A stretch of DNA of 64,000 bases from Bacillota bacterium. GTDB taxonomy: Bacteria > Bacillota > Clostridia > Lachnospirales > Lachnospiraceae. Shown here in pieces: positions 36,442 through 43,636 of this stretch; positions within the stretch are counted from its first letter, which is position 1, and each line of letters opens with the position of its first letter. A model generated the notes under the pieces. It was not told the DNA's origin and did not search any database. It worked only from the letters and a program-made list of their open reading frames with translations. Location: positions 62,001-126,000 of the forward strand of contig JAEXOU010000016.1 in the NCBI GenBank assembly GCA_023439125.1. Direction: 5' to 3'. A program made the position numbers and the translations under genes.

Positions 36442-36777
36442 ATGATAAATAGTGAGGATAATGCGAAGGAGATGCCAATTGAACGAAATTATGAGCCTCA
36501 TGTGCAAAACAGGGAAATCTTCCTTCACAATGGGAGCGACATTCCGTATGATATCGATGATACGATTGAAAAAAATGAAGATAGTAAAGTATCTAATCAA
36601 GAAAGAGATATAGAATATCAAGTTGGTTCTACGGGCGCAAAGGATGAGTTTACTGCAACACTTGATCTATCGACTTCAAATATCAAGAAATATAGTAGAA
36701 GTAGAGTGTTTTTTAGCTCATTATTAGCAGTTCTTCTGGTTGTGGGAATCTTTCTTTTGGCTTTATTTTTACTCTAA
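36442..36777 (+). CDS. Small tail-anchored membrane protein
   Basis: 111 residues. A hydrophilic acidic N-terminal 85 residues, then one C-terminal transmembrane helix (FFSSLLAVLLVVGIFLLALF) ending at the very C-terminus, so the bulk should face the cytoplasm. AGGAGG ribosome site within a hairpin. No family recognised. It may be the last gene of the peptide-transporter operon or separately controlled; a terminator follows at 36869. Confidence 0.65.
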   Translation: MINSEDNAKEMPIERNYEPHVQNREIFLHNGSDIPYDIDDTIEKNEDSKVSNQERDIEYQVGSTGAKDEFTATLDLSTSNIKKYSRSRVFFSSLLAVLLVVGIFLLALFLL

Positions 36778-36868
36778 TTGTTTTAAAGAAGTATACTTTA
36801 AAATAACTTAAATCGTTAAGAAATATATTTTAATTAAGTCGTACAGAATTGTAATATTAATTCAAACG

Positions 36869-36907
36869 ATACAGGGTAGATTACAGATTCTACTCTGTAT
36901 TTTTTTT
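36869..36907 (+). terminator. Terminator after the tail-anchored protein gene
   Basis: ATACAGGGTAGA pairs with TCTACTCTGTAT (one G-U), 8-nt loop, followed by seven T. Confidence 0.9.
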
Positions 36908-36937
36908 GAAGTTCCTCCGAGCATAATAAGAAACAGT

Positions 36938-36966
36938 TTGCAATTTGATAAATCGAATGATATAAT
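36938..36966 (+). promoter_or_regulatory. Promoter of the DNA-repair cassette
   Basis: TTGCAA (36938-36943), 17 nt, TATAAT (36961-36966). The predicted transcription start at about 36973 falls inside the LexA-type box. Confidence 0.85.
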
Positions 36967-36971
36967 AAATA

Positions 36972-36985
36972 CGAACATAAGTTCG
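36972..36985 (+). promoter_or_regulatory. LexA/DinR (SOS) box
   Basis: CGAACATAAGTTCG is a 5+4+5 inverted repeat that fits the Gram-positive SOS box (CGAAC-4 nt-GTTCG). It starts 6 nt downstream of the -10 hexamer, a position where bound LexA would block initiation of the three repair genes. Confidence 0.85.
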
Positions 36986-37013
36986 AATCTATTGAGAAAG
37001 ACGGTAGGTAATT

Positions 37014-38591
37014 ATGGTTATTTCAGATACGATGACAATAGAGCAAAAACTATCCATCCTTGCAGATGCAGCGAAGTATGATGTTGCTTGTACTTCCAGT
37101 GGTGTTGACCGGAAAGGCAAGGAAGGTATGATTGGTAATGCTGTGGCAGGTGGATTGTGTCATGCATTTGCTGCAGATGGTAGATGTATCTCATTGTTAA
37201 AGATATTATTTACGAATGAATGTATCTATGATTGTAAATATTGTGTTAATCGTGTATCGAATGATGTACCACGCACTACCTTTACACCGGAGGAGGTATG
37301 TAACCTTACAATGGAATTCTATCGGAGAAACTACATTGAAGGTTTATTCTTAAGCTCCGGAATCATTCAGACACCGAACTATACGATGGAACTAATCGGT
37401 CGAACGTTACAGATGCTAAGAACAAAATATCATTTTAATGGTTATATTCATTGCAAAGCGATTCCTGGAGCCGCTCCTGAGTTAGTGGAGATGGTTGGCT
37501 GGTATGCAGATCGTATGAGCATTAATCTTGAGTTGCCAACAGCAGATGGGCTAAAGCAACTTGCGCCCCATAAGAATCGAAAAAATATATTAAATCCAAT
37601 TCGACAGATTCAATCAGGCATTGAGGAAAGTCAGCAATCGTTAGGAATGATGGGTGGTAACAAAGGACAGTATTGGCATACAAGGAGGCAAATCGAAAGG
37701 AAATCGATTGAACAAAAGCGTGCAGAAGATGCAGCTAATCATCTAAGTCAGAAGCAATCCCTTCTTCAAGATGAAAGATTTAAAAAAAGTGATGAGATTA
37801 GAAAGAGAATATTAACTGGTTGGGAAGATGAGGATTCTAGCGTAGCGATTACAAATACTACACATGCATTGACGAAAACCCACCAATTTGGTGGAAATCG
37901 AGGATTTGTTCCAGCAGGTCAGAGCACTCAGATGATTATCGGAGCAACACCAGAGAGCGATTATGAGATTATGGCAGTTACGGAGGCACTATACCAGAAG
38001 TTCGACTTAAAGAGAGTGTTTTATTCTGCTTTTATACGAGTGAATGACGATAGTGCGCTACCTGTACTACAAGGTGGACCTCCTTTGCTACGTGAACACC
38101 GTCTTTATCAAGCTGATTGGTTATTGCGATATTACGGATTTGAAGCAAAGGAATTATTGACGAAGGAACGACCAAATTTCAACGTGTTTTTGGATCCAAA
38201 GTGTAATTGGGCCATAGGACATCTCGACCAATTTCCAATCGAAGTTAATAAAGCAGATTACTTTACATTACTTCGAGTCCCAGGACTTGGTCCGAAATCA
38301 GCAAGTCGAATTGTGAAAGCTAGACAGACAGCAAGGCTACGCTTTGAGGACTTAAAGAAGATGGGAGTTGTCTTAAAAAGAGCAGTATATTTTATTACAT
38401 GCAATGGCCAGATGATGTATCCAACAAAGCTTGAAGAGAACTATATAACCAATCAGATGATTGGCATCAAGGAACGATTGCCAAAGAACCTTGCTGCTGA
38501 TGGAATCTCTTACGAGCAATTGTCTTTATTTGACCACCAGAGCATTCAATTACCAACATCTAAACAGATTCAGCTGATATCAAATTCTTAA
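37014..38591 (+). CDS. Putative DNA modification/repair radical SAM protein
   Basis: 525 residues. The radical SAM cluster motif is CIYDCKYC (Cys70, Cys74, Cys77), inside a domain with RISLLK-type strand starts (GRCISLLKILFTNE). The middle contains a charged helical insertion (about 205-265). The C-terminus has a helix-hairpin-helix DNA-binding element (LRVPGLGPKSASRIVKAR). This is the family I know as TIGR03916. The linked partner gene, the AlkD-like gene and the SOS box all argue for a role in repair of damaged DNA; the reaction is not established. Confidence 0.9.
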   Translation: MVISDTMTIEQKLSILADAAKYDVACTSSGVDRKGKEGMIGNAVAGGLCHAFAADGRCISLLKILFTNECIYDCKYCVNRVSNDVPRTTFTPEEVCNLTMEFYRRNYIEGLFLSSGIIQTPNYTMELIGRTLQMLRTKYHFNGYIHCKAIPGAAPELVEMVGWYADRMSINLELPTADGLKQLAPHKNRKNILNPIRQIQSGIEESQQSLGMMGGNKGQYWHTRRQIERKSIEQKRAEDAANHLSQKQSLLQDERFKKSDEIRKRILTGWEDEDSSVAITNTTHALTKTHQFGGNRGFVPAGQSTQMIIGATPESDYEIMAVTEALYQKFDLKRVFYSAFIRVNDDSALPVLQGGPPLLREHRLYQADWLLRYYGFEAKELLTKERPNFNVFLDPKCNWAIGHLDQFPIEVNKADYFTLLRVPGLGPKSASRIVKARQTARLRFEDLKKMGVVLKRAVYFITCNGQMMYPTKLEENYITNQMIGIKERLPKNLAADGISYEQLSLFDHQSIQLPTSKQIQLISNS

Positions 38592-38611
38592 AAAAGGATT
38601 GGGAGAGAAAA

Positions 38612-39394
38612 GTGAAAACAATACGAATCTATCAATGTGAGGATAGTGTAGAAGGTATATTTACTGCTGTTTATGTCGCTTGGGCTGCTAGGTACGGTCA
38701 TGAATATACAAAACTGGAAGTAATAAGCGCTGATCAGATTTCTAATTTGGAGTTATTTAGTGAATACATTAAGGTGGAAAAAGATAGTGTTCTAGCAGAC
38801 AAGGTTGCAGAATCAATTCGTAAGAAGATTTCGCCGCAAGCCTACCAGATGGTTGTACGTGCAGCATTATCAGATGATTCCAGAAAAGGGAATAGTATTT
38901 ATCATTTTCTTGTTCGAGGATTTGCAATGGGGGGTAAAGTAGTTGACCATCTTTCAGATCAATATGTACAAGAAATTTTTGATATGAACCGAAAAGTAGG
39001 TAAGGATTCGTATTTTTATCAAGAATTTCTAAGGTTTCAAGAGCTCGATAATAAAGTACTTTTAGCAAAGATAGAGCCAAGGAACAATGTAGTAGAGTTA
39101 ATTACACCTCATTTTGCGGATCGTTTAGCATCAGAAAATTTTATGATACTTGATGTCAAGAGAAAATTAGCAACGATTCATCAAGCCCATAGTTCTTGGT
39201 TTTTAACTTATTTAACGGAGGAAGAGGTGAATCATCTTTTGGCAATGACAGAGAATGAGCAAGATTATGAAGTATTATGGAAAGCATTCTTTGATTCAAT
39301 TGCGGTCAAAGAAAGGGAGAATTATGCCCTGCAGCGAAATCATGTTGCGCTTCATTATAGAAAATATATGACTGAGTTCCAACGAAAAAAGTAG
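38612..39394 (+). CDS. Radical-SAM-associated putative DNA metabolism protein (TIGR03915/DUF4130 type)
   Basis: 260 residues, start GTG after GGGAGAG. Family features: N-terminal IYQCEDSVEGIFTAVYVAWA, middle GKVVDHLSDQYVQEIF and DNKVLLAKIEPRNNVVELI, and WFLTYLTEEEVNHLL near the C-terminus. It is found next to the radical SAM protein in many bacteria and probably acts with it; 20 nt separate the genes. Its last 44 nt are included in a tandem duplication that extends past the stop codon. Confidence 0.88.
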   Translation: MKTIRIYQCEDSVEGIFTAVYVAWAARYGHEYTKLEVISADQISNLELFSEYIKVEKDSVLADKVAESIRKKISPQAYQMVVRAALSDDSRKGNSIYHFLVRGFAMGGKVVDHLSDQYVQEIFDMNRKVGKDSYFYQEFLRFQELDNKVLLAKIEPRNNVVELITPHFADRLASENFMILDVKRKLATIHQAHSSWFLTYLTEEEVNHLLAMTENEQDYEVLWKAFFDSIAVKERENYALQRNHVALHYRKYMTEFQRKK

Positions 39395-39442
39395 ATTTCA
39401 TTATAGAAAATATATGACTGATTTCCATAGAAAAAAGTAGAT
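39351..39442. repeat. 46-bp tandem duplication at the end of the DUF4130-type gene
   Basis: Units 39351-39396 and 39397-39442 both run from TTCATTATAGAAAATATATG to AAAAAAGTAGAT and differ at three or four bases. The first unit contains the stop codon; the second is non-coding and lies in front of the AlkD-like gene. Confidence 0.9.
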
Positions 39443-39463
39443 TGAGTATAGTGAGGATTTATC

Positions 39464-40258
39464 ATGTTTGATTATAAACGTTTAATTGATCAATTAAGTG
39501 AATTACGTGAGGAGTCCTATGCAGCTTTCTCCAGTTCTCTTTTACCAGGTAGTTCTTCCATCTGGGGAATACGTTTGCCAATTCTTCGTAAGATAGCAAG
39601 GCAGATGAAAAAAATAGATGTGCGTGAGTATTTGGTCCAGGTACGACATAAATTTTTTGAAGAAACTATGTTAATGGGATTTGTAATCGGTATGATGGAG
39701 GAATCAAAATATCCAATGGAAGAAATCTTGTATTGGATTCAGGAATTTCTTTTGCATATTGACAATTGGTCAATTTGCGATTCTTTTTGTTCCTCTTTAA
39801 AAATTACCACTAGAGAACCAGAATTGATTTTTGAAGTGTTACTTAATTTATTCAATTCCAGTACGACATTATCGAATCCTTCTGCCGGGCAGCAGCATGA
39901 AACTCCAGTTCTTTTTATTATGGAGGGAAAAGAATTCACCATACGGTTTGTAATTGTAATGTGGTTAATCTATTATCTTAACGAGGAATATGTGTATTCA
40001 ATTAATGAGAATTTATTAAGGATTAAAAGTGAACACTATTATGTGAATATGGCAATTTCATGGTGTTACTCTATGATTTACGTGCAGTTTCCAAAAGTAG
40101 TTGAGAAAAATTTACAATTAGGTTATGGAAATCGGACGAAGTTAAGTTCATCTGAGATATTTGTTCATAATAAGACGATTAGTAAAATTTGTGAATCCTT
40201 ACAAGTGGAAGAAAATCAGAAAAAATATGTAAAAACTTTAAAAATCAAAGAAAAGTAA
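39464..40258 (+). CDS. AlkD-like DNA alkylation repair protein
   Basis: 264 residues of helical repeats. SSSIWGIRLPILRKIARQM at the N-terminus and the segment IDNWSICDSFCSS (Asp and Trp of the lesion-facing groove) match the AlkD-type HEAT-repeat family, in which characterised members excise alkylated bases. A Ser/Thr/Pro-rich insertion (SSTTLSNPSAGQQHE) at about 143-157 is atypical. The ribosome site is weak (GTGAGGATTTATC). Third gene of the SOS-box cassette. Glycosylase activity is inferred. Confidence 0.88.
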   Translation: MFDYKRLIDQLSELREESYAAFSSSLLPGSSSIWGIRLPILRKIARQMKKIDVREYLVQVRHKFFEETMLMGFVIGMMEESKYPMEEILYWIQEFLLHIDNWSICDSFCSSLKITTREPELIFEVLLNLFNSSTTLSNPSAGQQHETPVLFIMEGKEFTIRFVIVMWLIYYLNEEYVYSINENLLRIKSEHYYVNMAISWCYSMIYVQFPKVVEKNLQLGYGNRTKLSSSEIFVHNKTISKICESLQVEENQKKYVKTLKIKEK

Positions 40259-40349
40259 TGAATAAATGAATATGGAAGTGGGATACTAACCTAGTAAAGT
40301 TGAATGAGTCTTAAAGAGACCATATCACAATTAATAGGAGGAGTGTTCT

Positions 40350-40697
40350 ATGAAAAAAAGAATAATTGCTTTTATTGCTGTATGCTCGTTAATACTTGCT
40401 ATGACAGCATGTACAAGAGATAACAAGGATAATGGTAACAATAATGCTACAGGAACTCCAAACTCGACAACAGGTCAGGATGTAAATAATGGAACTGGAA
40501 CAGGTACAGGTACACAAGGAACTACAGGCACACAAGGAACTACAGGTACACAAGGAACTAATGGTACTGGTGGTACAACGAATGGTGTTGGTGGAGCTGC
40601 TGGCAATGCAATTGATCACACTAACGGTGACGATATGAATAACACCAATGGTACAAACACCAATGGTACTAAAACAATAGTTACACCGAATCCTTGA
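40350..40697 (+). CDS. Small Gly/Thr/Asn-rich repeat lipoprotein
   Basis: 115 residues: signal peptide ending MTAC (Cys21), then low-complexity sequence, with TQGTTG repeated in 18-nt DNA units (about 40507-40560) and NGT-rich tail. GGAGGAG ribosome site. Probably a disordered, surface-exposed lipoprotein with no catalytic function. The repeat units are nearly identical, so length variation between strains is expected. Confidence 0.75.
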   Translation: MKKRIIAFIAVCSLILAMTACTRDNKDNGNNNATGTPNSTTGQDVNNGTGTGTGTQGTTGTQGTTGTQGTNGTGGTTNGVGGAAGNAIDHTNGDDMNNTNGTNTNGTKTIVTPNP

Positions 40698-40760
40698 TTT
40701 TAATGTTAAACTAAACATAAGATGATTTGATTATCTTCTTGTTTTATAAACTTGCTAGTG

Positions 40761-40805
40761 AAGGTCATAACAAAGAAAGCGCACATTCATTGTTATGACC
40801 TTTTT
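40761..40805 (+). terminator. Terminator of the repeat lipoprotein gene
   Basis: AGGTCATAACAA pairs with TTGTTATGACCT, followed by TTTTT. The minus strand also has T residues, so it may serve the convergent gene at 40836. Confidence 0.85.
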
Positions 40806-40835
40806 GTGATAAGCATATTGTTAGAACTTCCTATA

Positions 40836-42026
40836 TTACAAAAAAGCGTCTGATTTTGTGATTACATAAACTTCGCATTCCAATTGCTTGTGCATTATGA
40901 CTTTTTCTAGTTTCATTCCTAACTTAAGAGCAAGATTTCTTGATTTAATATTTGAGGTTTCAATCACAGAAACAATTCGTGATAGGTCCAATCGTTGGAA
41001 TGCATATCGCAGTACTTCTTTGATACTTTCGTATGCAATACCTTTTCCTTGTGATTCCATTGAGACGAAATAACCTAATTCAATCTCCGTCTGACCATCA
41101 ATTTCATTTGCTTGAATACCACATCGTCCAATTAATCGATTTGTTTTCGCATCAAAGATGCCCCAATAACCAAAGTGATAGAAAGGATAAACATGATTAA
41201 TATAGGCTTCTAATTTACTCAATTCCGTCTCATAATCATCAATTTCATGTATATATTTCTTAATCTCAGGCTGTTGATAAATCTCATAGAGTGCCTTCAT
41301 ATCGGAAAGGGTAAGTTCTCTTAATGTGATTCTTTGGGTTGTTGTTATGGTACAAGGTTCCTTATGAGAGTGACAATAAATTTGCTGTATCAATTGAGTG
41401 TCAACTTCATCAAACCCCTCTATAACCATATCTGCTTTGCTCAAATCTTGCTTACCTGAATGTGGATTATAAAATCCAATACATGTCATATTAGCAGCTT
41501 TGGCAGCACAAACACCATGACAAGAGTCTTCAATTACCAAACACTCTGTGGGATCCACGAAAAGCATTTGAGCTGCTTTTAAAAATATGTCTGGTGCTGG
41601 CTTTGAATGCTTTAATTCTGTTCCAGATACATATTCATCAAAATACTCAGTTAATTCAAGCTTCTTAGCAGTTTTCTTTATCGCTTCCATTGGAGAAGAA
41701 GAGGCGATTGCTAGTTTGATGTTGTTCAAGTGTAAATCTATCACTAAATCCTTCACATAGTCGATTACAGGATAACCCACTTCAATTTCTAGCTTAGCAA
41801 GCATTTTATTTTTTGAGTTCAGTAAATCATCCTCGGAATAACTTAAATTATATTTATTGACTAAAGTTCTGGCAAAATCTCGATCCGTACGACCAATAAA
41901 TTGATAACAATATTCCTCACTCAGTTCAAGCCCATATTCCTTCATAGCAAGTTGAAAAGCCTTTGCGTGCAGAGGTTCACTGTCTATGAGTACTCCATCC
42001 ATATCAAAAAGTACAGCTTTTAGCAT
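40836..42026 (-). CDS. HAD-family phosphatase fused to a GNAT acetyltransferase
   Basis: About 396 residues, two enzymes in one chain. N-terminal HAD domain (about 1-215) of the beta-phosphoglucomutase-like subfamily: MLKAVLFDMDGVLIDSEPLH, motif II serine in LAIASSSP, and motif III/IV HSKPAPDIF and VIEDSCHG. C-terminal GNAT domain (about 220-396), RimJ-like: RITLRELTLSDM, the acetyl-CoA loop ESQGKGIAYES and NIKSRNLALKLGMKLE. The ATG at 42026 is chosen, preceded by AAAGGAAC; an ATG pair 42 nt upstream lacks a ribosome site. Substrates are unknown. Confidence 0.88.
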   Translation of the reverse strand: MLKAVLFDMDGVLIDSEPLHAKAFQLAMKEYGLELSEEYCYQFIGRTDRDFARTLVNKYNLSYSEDDLLNSKNKMLAKLEIEVGYPVIDYVKDLVIDLHLNNIKLAIASSSPMEAIKKTAKKLELTEYFDEYVSGTELKHSKPAPDIFLKAAQMLFVDPTECLVIEDSCHGVCAAKAANMTCIGFYNPHSGKQDLSKADMVIEGFDEVDTQLIQQIYCHSHKEPCTITTTQRITLRELTLSDMKALYEIYQQPEIKKYIHEIDDYETELSKLEAYINHVYPFYHFGYWGIFDAKTNRLIGRCGIQANEIDGQTEIELGYFVSMESQGKGIAYESIKEVLRYAFQRLDLSRIVSVIETSNIKSRNLALKLGMKLEKVIMHKQLECEVYVITKSDAFL

Positions 42027-42212
42027 AAACGTAATGTTCCTTTCAAATATTTTGTCATGATACATCATAGCATTAATTATTTAGGGGTGCAAGAAAAGAT
42101 GGATAATATAGGTTTCATTTGGTATAATAGTGGGAGAAAAGAACTCGAAATGATGTGATTGTAATCATAATCATGGATCAGAATTAAATTATTTGTTTGG
42201 AGGTTTCATATT

Positions 42213-42557
42213 ATGCCATTTATTAATTCGAAAGTTACTGTCAAGATTACGAAAGAACAGGAAGAAACGATAAAAGCGAAACTTGGAAAAGCGATTGAAT
42301 TAATCCCTGGAAAGAGCGAAACTTGGTTAATGGTCGGATTTGAAGATGAGTATTCCCTATACTTTAAGGGGAAGGCTTTTGAGAAAATTGCATTTGTAGA
42401 AGTGAAGATCTTTGGGAAGGCAGATAGCTTAGCATATGATAAGTTAACGAAAGCTATCTGCAAGATCTATGAAGAAGTGTTACAAATTCCAAGTGATCAT
42501 ACGTATGTTACATACGAGGAGATTACAAATTGGGGATACAATGGTTTTAATTTTTAG
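42213..42557 (+). CDS. MIF/phenylpyruvate tautomerase-like protein
   Basis: 114 residues, family of macrophage migration inhibitory factor. MPFINSKVTVKI gives Pro at position 2, the catalytic base after Met removal; LIPGKSETWLMVGFEDEYS and the C-terminal YVTYEEITNWGYNG match the family. GGAGG ribosome site. It ends with a 4-nt overlap of the convergent minus-strand gene. Tautomerase activity is inferred. Confidence 0.88.
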   Translation: MPFINSKVTVKITKEQEETIKAKLGKAIELIPGKSETWLMVGFEDEYSLYFKGKAFEKIAFVEVKIFGKADSLAYDKLTKAICKIYEEVLQIPSDHTYVTYEEITNWGYNGFNF

Positions 42558-42955
42558 AACTTACGGTTTACTAGTTTCTCAAAGTATAAACCGGCTAACA
42601 CCCAAGCTGGGAAGTAATCCAAGCGAATGACGCCTTTATAGTTTAGTTTGGCTTTACTGTAGTCCCAAGGACAACACTTAAATTTTTTTAGTAATGTTCC
42701 AGTGCAATACTCAGTAAACATGATACCGCTACCATAGATAATACCGCGTGTCATAGTACTTCGCTTTTTTAAACATTTACTTATGGGAGCAATAATAGCA
42801 GCCATTCCATAGATTGGAAACATCCAAATTGAAGTAATACAAGGTAATTCTCGATTGTCATGTTTACGAATGGAATTGATACCGGTACTAAAGCATTCCA
42901 TACACCATCCAGAGAGACCACATAAGAAGAAATTAGTAGCAAAATTCTTTTTCAC
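42554..42955 (-). CDS. Putative ABC-transporter type IV (PF06541-like) membrane protein
   Basis: 133 residues with four weak transmembrane segments. GLSGWCMECFSTGINSIR at the N-terminus, ITSIWMFPIYGMAAIIAPI in the middle and CPWDYSKAKLNYKGVIRLDY near the end match the small CmpB-like membrane family named putative ABC-transporter type IV, whose function is poorly known. No ATPase is adjacent. Its weak ribosome site (AGGAGCAACACTG) lies 8 nt before the ATG. Confidence 0.8.
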   Translation of the reverse strand: MKKNFATNFFLCGLSGWCMECFSTGINSIRKHDNRELPCITSIWMFPIYGMAAIIAPISKCLKKRSTMTRGIIYGSGIMFTEYCTGTLLKKFKCCPWDYSKAKLNYKGVIRLDYFPAWVLAGLYFEKLVNRKF

Positions 42956-43089
42956 AGTGTTGCTCCTATCTGTCGGTTGGAACCGACGAATAAAAAAAGT
43001 GTCATTAAGCTTTGGTGTTGTTAGTATTATCGATTAAAAAAAACGTATACGAATTAATTACTGTTAATTAAAGTTAGCAAGGAGAACAA

Positions 43090-43575
43090 ATGGAAATAGA
43101 GAGAAAGTTTCGTGTCACTAAGCTACCTGACAATTTAGAAAAATTTAAAAAGAAGATAATAAAACAAGGTTATCTGTGTACTCAACCTGTGGTACGAATT
43201 CGTCAGAGTGATGATCGATATGTATTAACTTATAAAAATCGGAAAGGTCTTTCTCAAGATTATGCATTACAATGCCAGGAAATTGAAGTTGATTTAACGA
43301 AGGAAGCTTTTTTCCATTTGCTGAATAAGGTAGATGATAACATAATTGAGAAAACTCGTTATATCATTCCAATGGAAGATGATTTGATCATTGAATTAGA
43401 TATATTTCAAGGAAAATTGAGCGGTCTATATTTTGCAGAAGTGGAATTTAGAACAGAAGAAGATGCTAAAAATTTCAAGAAACCGGATTGGTTCGGTGAT
43501 GATGTATCATCTGACAAAAGATTTCGTAACACATATCTATCAAAGGTAGAAGATGTAAGAGAACTTGGGTTATAG
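43090..43575 (+). CDS. CYTH-domain protein (triphosphate tunnel enzyme family)
   Basis: 161 residues. It begins MEIERKFRV, the ExExK signature of CYTH/TTM proteins, and continues with the expected alternating strands: VVRIRQSDDRYVLTYKNRKG, EIEVDL, IEKTRYIIP, LIIELDIFQGKLSGLYFAEVEF. Members hydrolyse tri- or polyphosphate compounds in a metal-dependent tunnel. AAGGAG ribosome site. It stands alone, convergent with the histidine kinase. Confidence 0.9.
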   Translation: MEIERKFRVTKLPDNLEKFKKKIIKQGYLCTQPVVRIRQSDDRYVLTYKNRKGLSQDYALQCQEIEVDLTKEAFFHLLNKVDDNIIEKTRYIIPMEDDLIIELDIFQGKLSGLYFAEVEFRTEEDAKNFKKPDWFGDDVSSDKRFRNTYLSKVEDVRELGL

Positions 43576-43582
43576 AAAAAAG

Positions 43583-43632
43583 ATGGAAGCTATAAAGTAA
43601 GGGGCTATGTCCCTAAACTTTATAACTTCCAT
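43583..43632. terminator. Bidirectional terminator between CYTH gene and histidine kinase
   Basis: ATGGAAG and TATAAAGT pair with ACTTTATA and CTTCCAT around an inner GGG/CCC stem. It lies in the short gap between convergent stop codons. Confidence 0.8.
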
Positions 43633-43636
43633 TATT

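Noticed and set aside
40389..40718. Cys/Ser-rich minus-strand frame over the repeat lipoprotein
   Set aside because: Shadow of the Gly/Thr repeat gene, whose lipoprotein signal and ribosome site are on the plus strand.
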